From contig CAMOLY010000070.1 of NCBI GenBank assembly GCA_946619065.1, forward strand, positions 1-6,148: a stretch of DNA of 6,148 bases, given 5' to 3'. The notes under the pieces are model-generated. The model was not told the DNA's origin and searched no databases. It worked only from the letters and a program-made list of their open reading frames with translations. The stretch's first letter is position 1; every line of letters begins with the position of its first letter. This document shows, piece after piece, positions 1 to 6,148 of this stretch. The position numbers and the translations under genes were made by a program. Origin of the DNA: an uncultured Clostridia bacterium. GTDB lineage: Bacteria; Bacillota; Clostridia; Oscillospirales; Oscillospiraceae.

Positions 1-836
1 ATCTCGGCATTATCTCCTCGGTTGTCGGTCCCCACGACTATGTGATCTGCGACCGCGAAAACCATGCCTCCATCTATGACGGCTGCAAGCTGAGCTACGG
101 CAAAATGCTCCGCTATCAGCACGCGGATATGGCAGATCTCGAGCGCATGCTGCAGAAGGTCCCGGCGGACCGCGGCTGCCTGATCGTGACCGACGGCGTT
201 TTCTCAATGGGCGGCGACATTGCCAACCTTCCGGAGATCTGCCGTCTGGCGCAGCAGTACGGTGCTGCCGTGATGGTGGACGACGCCCACGGACTCGGTG
301 TGATCGGCGAGGGCGGCAGGGGCACCGCCAGCTATTACGGTCTGGAGGACCAGGTTGACATCTACATGGGGACCTTCTCCAAGTCGCTTGCCTCCCTGGG
401 CGGCTATTGTGCCACCTCCCGCCGCATCGGCAACTACATCAAGCACACCTCCCGGCCCTTCATTTTTTCTGCGTCCATGACGCCGGCGAGCTGCGCGACC
501 GCGCTGACTGCGCTGCGAGTTCTCGAAGCCCATCCGGAGCTTCCCGAGAAGCTGAGGGCGATCAGCTCCTATGCAAGAGACTGCTTCCACCGCAAGGGGG
601 TCCGCATCATCGAGGCGGAAACCCCGATCATCCCGATCTATACCTATGATCCCATCAATACGCTGAAGAAGTCCATCGAAGCCTACGAGGCCGGCGTCTA
701 TGTCAACCCGGTCCTTCCGCCGGCCTGCGCGGAGGGTGAGTGCCTGCTCCGCACGAGCTATATGGCGACGCATACCGAGGCACTGATCGATGAGGCGACG
801 GATCTGCTGGCAGAGGTGCTGAAGAATCATGAGTGA
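1..836 (+). CDS. Alpha-oxoamine synthase family PLP enzyme, serine palmitoyltransferase-like (5' partial)
   Basis: Only the C-terminal 277 codons are present (frame begins at base 3); family members are about 390-400 residues, so some 115-120 N-terminal residues lie upstream. The family condenses an amino acid with an acyl thioester, with loss of CO2, to give an alpha-amino ketone. Visible fold-type I landmarks are the His of the NHAS motif that stacks on PLP (bases 63-65), the Asp of VDDAHG that pairs with the pyridine nitrogen (279-281), and the Schiff-base Lys in TFSKSLAS (381-383). The C-terminal RTSYMATHT motif is the carboxylate-binding Arg region. VICDRENHASI, MGTFSKSLAS and RTSYMATHT match my recollection of Bacteroides serine palmitoyltransferase better than BioF or Kbl. 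The family call is secure; the substrate is inferred. Cysteate acyltransferase (capnine type), BioF or Kbl remain possible. The following reductase overlaps this gene by 8 bases and supports a ketone-lipid role. Confidence 0.88.
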   Translation, partial: LGIISSVVGPHDYVICDRENHASIYDGCKLSYGKMLRYQHADMADLERMLQKVPADRGCLIVTDGVFSMGGDIANLPEICRLAQQYGAAVMVDDAHGLGVIGEGGRGTASYYGLEDQVDIYMGTFSKSLASLGGYCATSRRIGNYIKHTSRPFIFSASMTPASCATALTALRVLEAHPELPEKLRAISSYARDCFHRKGVRIIEAETPIIPIYTYDPINTLKKSIEAYEAGVYVNPVLPPACAEGECLLRTSYMATHTEALIDEATDLLAEVLKNHE

Positions 837-1620
837 AAAATGCGCGATTGTCACCGGAGGAACCTCCGGCATCGGCCTGGCCGCCGCCCGGGCGCTGCGC
901 GACCAGGGATTCAAGGTTTACGTCGTCTCCCGTCGGCCCTTTACGGAAAAGGGGCTGCACCATGTCTGCGCGGATGTCTCGGATGAAAAGCAGTGTCTTG
1001 CCGCGGTCCGGGAAATCTGCCAGAGAGGCGGAGAGCCGGAACTGCTGATCAATAACGCGGGCTTCGGGATCTCCGGCGCCGCAGAGTTTACAGAGCTCTC
1101 CGACGCAAAGAAGCAGATGGACGTGAATTTCTTCGGCGCCGTCAATATGACGAAAGCCGTCCTTCCGGAATTCCGGAAACGAGGCGGCGGCAGGATCGTC
1201 AATGTCAGCTCGGTGGCCGCGCCGGCCGCCATCCCGTTCCAGGCCTTCTACTCTGCCACCAAGGCAGCGATCAACGACTATACGGCAGCCCTGGCAAACG
1301 AGCTTCGCCCCTATGGGATCACCGTGACAGCTGTCCAGCCAGGCGATATTGCCACAGGCTTTACCGCGGCGCGGGAGAAATCCTTTGCCGGCGACGACGT
1401 CTATCAGGGCAGAATCTCAAAGAGCGTCCGGAAGATGGAACACGATGAGCAAAACGGCATGGATCCGGCAAAGGCCGGCGCCTATGTTGCGAAGATCGCC
1501 ATGAAGAAGCACCCCAAACCCCTCTACACGATTGGCTTCAGCTATAAGACGATCTGTGTTCTGCTCAAGCTTCTGCCCTGCCGGTTCGCCAACTGGATGA
1601 TCGGCAAGCTCTATGCATAG
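829..1620 (+). CDS. Classical SDR-family NAD(P)-dependent oxidoreductase, probable ketoreductase partner of the upstream synthase
   Basis: This 263-residue protein is a complete classical short-chain dehydrogenase/reductase. It shows the cofactor glycine motif TGGTSGIG (residues 9-16), NNAG (75-78), and the catalytic tetrad Asn100, Ser128, Tyr141 and Lys145 (YSATK), followed by a QPGDIAT loop (170-176). The SRR at 34-36, just after the second strand, suggests NADPH preference. The C-terminal region (about 231-263) is hydrophobic and aromatic with several basic residues, as in membrane-associated reductases such as ketosphinganine reductase. The ATG lies inside the last codons of the synthase gene, with a GAGGTG Shine-Dalgarno at 813-818, implying translational coupling. 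The likely role, by inference, is reducing the 3-keto group made by the synthase. The SDR class is certain; the substrate is not shown. SDR-type threonine dehydrogenases are extended SDRs, which argues against a threonine-catabolism pair. A terminator follows 40 bases after the stop. Confidence 0.92.
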   Translation: MSEKCAIVTGGTSGIGLAAARALRDQGFKVYVVSRRPFTEKGLHHVCADVSDEKQCLAAVREICQRGGEPELLINNAGFGISGAAEFTELSDAKKQMDVNFFGAVNMTKAVLPEFRKRGGGRIVNVSSVAAPAAIPFQAFYSATKAAINDYTAALANELRPYGITVTAVQPGDIATGFTAAREKSFAGDDVYQGRISKSVRKMEHDEQNGMDPAKAGAYVAKIAMKKHPKPLYTIGFSYKTICVLLKLLPCRFANWMIGKLYA

Positions 1621-1660
1621 CCCTGCTTCTCCTGTTTCTTTAATTTTTTTGCAAACGACC

Positions 1661-1691
1661 AAAGGCAGCAGATTTTTCTGTTGCCTTTTTT
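1661..1691 (+). terminator. Rho-independent terminator of the synthase-SDR operon
   Basis: The arms 1661-1671 (AAAGGCAGCAG) and 1678-1688 (CTGTTGCCTTT) form an 11-pair stem with one G-U wobble, closed by a six-base ATTTTT loop. The 3' arm runs into a stretch of six T's in all (1686-1691). It sits 40 bases after the SDR stop and closes the upstream transcription unit. Confidence 0.88.
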
Positions 1692-1709
1692 CATATGAAA
1701 TTGTAAAAT
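1681..1709 (+). promoter_or_regulatory. Candidate sigma-A promoter for the Mbeg1-like gene and downstream genes
   Basis: TTGCCT (1681-1686, 4 of 6 to TTGACA) and TAAAAT (1704-1709, 5 of 6 to TATAAT) are separated by exactly 17 bases, the best spacing for a vegetative promoter. The area is an AT-rich island in otherwise GC-rich DNA. The -35 box overlaps the 3' arm of the upstream terminator. Transcription would start near 1716, leaving a leader of about 115 nt. This is a prediction from sequence match only. Confidence 0.6.
1689..1700. promoter_or_regulatory. Perfect 12-base palindrome between -35 and -10 (operator candidate)
   Basis: TTTCATATGAAA reads the same on both strands and lies wholly within the 17-base spacer of the candidate promoter. 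A dimeric repressor bound here would block RNA polymerase. It is AT-rich and only 12 bases long, so chance is possible; no specific regulator family is indicated. Confidence 0.35.
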
Positions 1710-1732
1710 AATAGAAACACCATTCCCCGCTC

Positions 1733-1817
1733 TTTCCCTTGACGCACGTCGTTCGACGGGGAAACGGAACCGTTTTCGTCTCCCCCATGTTCACGATCCC
1801 GTCCGGAAAGGTTCCCC
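1733..1817 (+). promoter_or_regulatory. Structured 5' leader with alternative stems
   Basis: Several complementary segments compete. TTTCCC (1733-1738) can pair with GGGAAA (1759-1764), stacking on an inner CGTC/GACG stem (1747-1750 with 1755-1758). GGAAACG (1760-1766) can instead pair with CGTTTTC (1771-1777) around a GAAC tetraloop, with one G-U pair. GGGGAA (1758-1763) can also pair with TTCCCC (1812-1817), and GGAACC (1766-1771) with GGTTCC (1810-1815), just before the ribosome binding site. These stems exclude one another. I recognise no known riboswitch class here, and no U-run makes any of them a terminator, so control of translation is the more natural reading if it is functional. Confidence 0.3.
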
Positions 1818-1823
1818 AGGAGG
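1818..1823 (+). promoter_or_regulatory. Ribosome binding site that fixes the Mbeg1-like start
   Basis: A perfect AGGAGG lies 8 bases before the ATG at 1832. It supports that start over the in-frame TTG at 1739, which would add 31 residues that read like translated leader. Confidence 0.85.
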
Positions 1824-1831
1824 AAACCCGA

Positions 1832-2938
1832 ATGAACATTTTCGATTATCTTACCTGGCGCGGAGACGTGCCGCTGGCAGTCTCTCCGTTTAACCCAGTG
1901 GACAGCCTGGTGCTCTCCGAGCTCGCCTATACGGACTTCGAAGGCATCCTTCCCGCGAACGGTCAAGCCGTCTCTCTGGCGGACGCCTGCGAAGCATATT
2001 TTGCTGCACACAGCCGGGAGGAAGTCAAAACCCGCCCCGGCTATACCGCACCCGCGCCGTTTCTGATGGATTTTCTGCTCCGCGGCGCCCGCTTTCGCGA
2101 GATGTTGCTCTGCAGCTTTGAATCGTTGATGGACTTCGAGGATCCGACCCAGTTTGCGGCGATGACCTGTTTACTCCCCGACGGCACGGCCTTTGTCTCC
2201 TTCCGCGGGACCGACGGAACGCTGCTCGGCTGGAAGGATGACCTAATCATGAGCTATCGCAGCCGCACGCGCGGTCAGCGCCTTGCCGCGGACTATCTCG
2301 ACCGCGCCGCAGCGCAGATTGACCGACCGTTCCTGCTCGGCGGACATTCCAAGGGCGGCAATCTCGCGATTTATGCCGCCGCCTTCTGCGCGCCCGAGAC
2401 GCAAAGCCGGGTCCGCGCGGTCTATTCCCTTGACGGCCCAGGCTTCCGGGACGATCTGCGCGCAGAGCCGTCCTATCTTGCCGTCATGCCGCGATGCCTG
2501 TCTGTCATCCCGGATACCTCTGTTATCGGACAGCTCCTGACCAACGACTGTCCGCGTATTGTCATCGAAAGCAGCGCCTCTGGCTTGATTCAGCACGACG
2601 GCTTTACCTGGCAGACCGGCCCCACCGGTTTTGTCCCGGCGGAGCTCTCCCGCAGAGGCGAGTATGCCGAGAAGACAATCACCGCCTGGGTCTCCAGACA
2701 GGACGACGAGACCCTTCGCTCCATGGTGGATTCCCTGTTCCGTGTGCTGGAGGCCCCCGGGGCGGACAGCTTCCACATGCTGAGATCCAGAAAGATGCGA
2801 ACTGCTGAGCTGATGATGGCCGCCGCCCGCGGCCTTCCCAAGGAAAAGCAAAAGGAGTTTCTTTCCTCCGTAGGCCAGCTGCTGCAGTCCTCCGGCGAGC
2901 AGTTATTGGACACCGTCCGTCCCGAGACGGACCGCTGA
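1832..2938 (+). CDS. Mbeg1-like (DUF2974) alpha/beta hydrolase, lipase-like
   Basis: This 368-residue protein begins with MNIFDYLTWRGD, an N-terminal signature I associate with Mbeg1-like (DUF2974) proteins of Clostridia. The core is that of a lipase-like alpha/beta hydrolase. FRGTDGT (124-130) before GWKDD (133-137) resembles the oxyanion region of class 3 lipases. GHSKGG (171-176) is the nucleophile elbow with Ser173, followed by YSLDGPGF (198-205). QHDGFTW (254-260) supplies the probable catalytic His255. The catalytic acid cannot be assigned safely; Asp201 and Asp228 are candidates. No signal peptide or membrane segment is visible, so it is probably cytoplasmic. The C-terminal 80 residues are charged and helical. 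The substrate is unknown; lipid or ester hydrolysis is only inferred from the fold. A 37-base gap to the next gene suggests co-transcription. Confidence 0.88.
   Translation: MNIFDYLTWRGDVPLAVSPFNPVDSLVLSELAYTDFEGILPANGQAVSLADACEAYFAAHSREEVKTRPGYTAPAPFLMDFLLRGARFREMLLCSFESLMDFEDPTQFAAMTCLLPDGTAFVSFRGTDGTLLGWKDDLIMSYRSRTRGQRLAADYLDRAAAQIDRPFLLGGHSKGGNLAIYAAAFCAPETQSRVRAVYSLDGPGFRDDLRAEPSYLAVMPRCLSVIPDTSVIGQLLTNDCPRIVIESSASGLIQHDGFTWQTGPTGFVPAELSRRGEYAEKTITAWVSRQDDETLRSMVDSLFRVLEAPGADSFHMLRSRKMRTAELMMAAARGLPKEKQKEFLSSVGQLLQSSGEQLLDTVRPETDR
2915..2932 (+). other. Perfect 7-base-pair hairpin at the end of the hydrolase gene
   Basis: GTCCGTC (2915-2921) and GACGGAC (2926-2932) are perfect inverted repeats around a CCGA loop, ending 3 bases before the TGA. 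No T-run follows, so it is not an intrinsic terminator. It may be a processing or stability element, or chance in GC-rich coding DNA. Confidence 0.3.
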
Positions 2939-2975
2939 CCCGACTGCCGAATCCAAATCTGAAAGGAAGGATCCG

Positions 2976-3518
2976 ATGCTGTACCACGCCTCTTCTCATT
3001 TCGGCCTGACTGCCCTTGCTCCGCATGTGTCAACCGGAAGAACTGCGTATGTCTACGCGATCCGGGATAAAACCGCTGCGGTCTGCTTCGGCGCACCGAA
3101 GGACGATTTTGATCTCCTGATGGACGTGGAGGACGGGATAACGGTTCTGTGCGAGTGTTACCCCGGCGCGCTCGAGAAGGTATATGCCGGCAAAACGTGC
3201 GCACTCTATACCGTCGACGAACGTACCTTTCGCGGAGGCTGTACCGGCTGGGACGCCGAGTATGTCAGCGAAGCGGAAGTGCCGGTTCTCTCAGAGGAAA
3301 TCATCCCCGACATTCTTGCTTATCTTTTGCAGGAAGCTGAGCGGGGCAGCTGCATCATCCGCCGTTACGCCGAGGAGGAAGCATATCTCTCCATGCTTCG
3401 CGACGAGCTCCGGGAGCGGATCGACGCATTCGGTCTGACAAAGGCGCAGATGGAGCGGGACTGCCGCTTTCGGCTGTATTTCAACAAGCTGCTTGACCCG
3501 CAGGATTCGGCTGAGTGA
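2976..3518 (+). CDS. Conserved hypothetical protein with an ART-like N-terminus (LYHAS...YVYA)
   Basis: The protein has 180 residues. The start is supported by AAGGAAGG (2963-2970) 5 bases before the ATG. I cannot assign a named family. The N-terminus has LYHASS (2-7), then P16-x-V-S, then YVYA (25-28), and later a CECYP segment with Glu60. A His in strand 1, a Tyr in strand 2 and a later Glu is the order seen in the H-Y-E class of ADP-ribosyltransferase-like folds, and LYHxS openings occur there. This is a weak motif resemblance, not proof of activity. The middle has a TGW motif (90-92). The C-terminal third (about 105-180) is rich in Glu, Arg and Leu and probably helical. No signal peptide or membrane segment is seen, so it is likely cytoplasmic. 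It may share a transcript with the hydrolase. Confidence 0.8.
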   Translation: MLYHASSHFGLTALAPHVSTGRTAYVYAIRDKTAAVCFGAPKDDFDLLMDVEDGITVLCECYPGALEKVYAGKTCALYTVDERTFRGGCTGWDAEYVSEAEVPVLSEEIIPDILAYLLQEAERGSCIIRRYAEEEAYLSMLRDELRERIDAFGLTKAQMERDCRFRLYFNKLLDPQDSAE

Positions 3519-3540
3519 ACGAAGGAAACGGGAAACGCCT

Positions 3541-3569
3541 GCATATTGCCGCGCCGCACCGCATAGGCT
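3541..3569 (+). promoter_or_regulatory. Candidate sigma-E-like sporulation promoter before yunB
   Basis: GCATATT (3541-3547) fits the sigma-E -35 consensus KMATATT at all seven positions. CATAGGCT (3562-3569) matches 5 of the 7 defined bases of the -10 consensus CATACAnT. The spacer is 14 bases, within the 14-15 usual for sigma-E. The predicted start near 3576 falls at the edge of the ribosome binding site, giving an unusually short leader of about 10 nt, which is a reason for caution. yunB is, to my knowledge, a sigma-E gene in Bacillus subtilis, so the location fits. Confidence 0.4.
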
Positions 3570-3585
3570 TCCCTGAGGTGGTTTC

Positions 3586-6148
<2,563 letters not shown>

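Noticed and set aside
1..836. Assignment of the synthase as bioF or kbl
   Set aside because: The motifs read closer to serine palmitoyltransferase, the partner is a classical rather than extended SDR, and no biotin gene is visible. The N-terminus is missing, so this is a preference and not an exclusion.
204..914. 236-residue open frame on the minus strand
   Set aside because: It is antisense to the synthase and SDR start, both with clear family motifs; the translation shows no recognisable domain.
1739..1767. TTGACG as a -35 promoter box
   Set aside because: No acceptable -10 lies 16-18 bases downstream (the region is GAAACGG-like), while the pair at 1681/1704 has proper spacing.
1739..1831. 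In-frame TTG start at 1739 extending the hydrolase by 31 residues
   Set aside because: The perfect AGGAGG and the family-typical MNIFDYL start place initiation at 1832; the extra residues fall in the structured leader.
2243..2851. 202-residue minus-strand frame (and the overlapping one at 2590-3204)
   Set aside because: Both are shadows of the Mbeg1-like gene and carry no recognisable motif; the + strand frame has a ribosome binding site and a catalytic elbow.
2915..2938. Hairpin at the end of the hydrolase gene as a terminator
   Set aside because: No T-run follows and the next gene begins 37 bases after the stop with a good ribosome binding site.
3522..3537. Short direct repeat (GGAAAC/GGGAAAC) after the 180-residue gene
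   Set aside because: Two copies of six bases are too short to mean anything without conservation.

Overview
The window looks like chromosomal DNA from a GC-rich (about 60% by eye), spore-forming member of the Clostridia, possibly an Oscillospiraceae/Ruminococcaceae-type gut bacterium. The evidence is a YunB-type sporulation protein directly before an NAD-dependent DNA ligase, a Firmicutes-type Mbeg1-like (DUF2974) hydrolase, and strong AGGAGG-like ribosome binding sites. All six genes lie on the + strand and coding density is high. No tRNA, rRNA, CRISPR array, insertion sequence or phage gene was found.

Region 1 (1-1691) is the end of a lipid-type operon. It holds the C-terminal 277 codons of a PLP-dependent alpha-oxoamine synthase that reads most like bacterial serine palmitoyltransferase. 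This overlaps by 8 bases a classical short-chain dehydrogenase/reductase with a hydrophobic C-terminal tail. The unit ends in a good rho-independent terminator. A synthase that condenses an amino acid with an acyl thioester, followed by a ketoreductase, is the order of the first two steps of sphingoid-base or capnine-type lipid synthesis. This is the most interesting part of the window.

Region 2 (1681-1831) is a compact regulatory interval. A sigma-A-like promoter has its -35 inside the terminator's 3' arm, a perfect 12-base palindrome lies between -35 and -10, and a leader of about 115 nt follows with several mutually exclusive stems and a perfect AGGAGG.

Region 3 (1832-6148) holds four co-directional genes: an Mbeg1-like alpha/beta hydrolase with a GHSKGG elbow, an unrecognised 180-residue protein whose N-terminus resembles ADP-ribosyltransferase-like folds, yunB, and ligA (cut by the window end after 644 codons). 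The 67-base gap before yunB carries a candidate sigma-E-like promoter, which would let yunB and perhaps ligA be transcribed separately in the mother cell. Genes 3 to 6 have small gaps (37, 67 and 2 bases) and no visible terminator between them, so read-through from the upstream promoter is also plausible.
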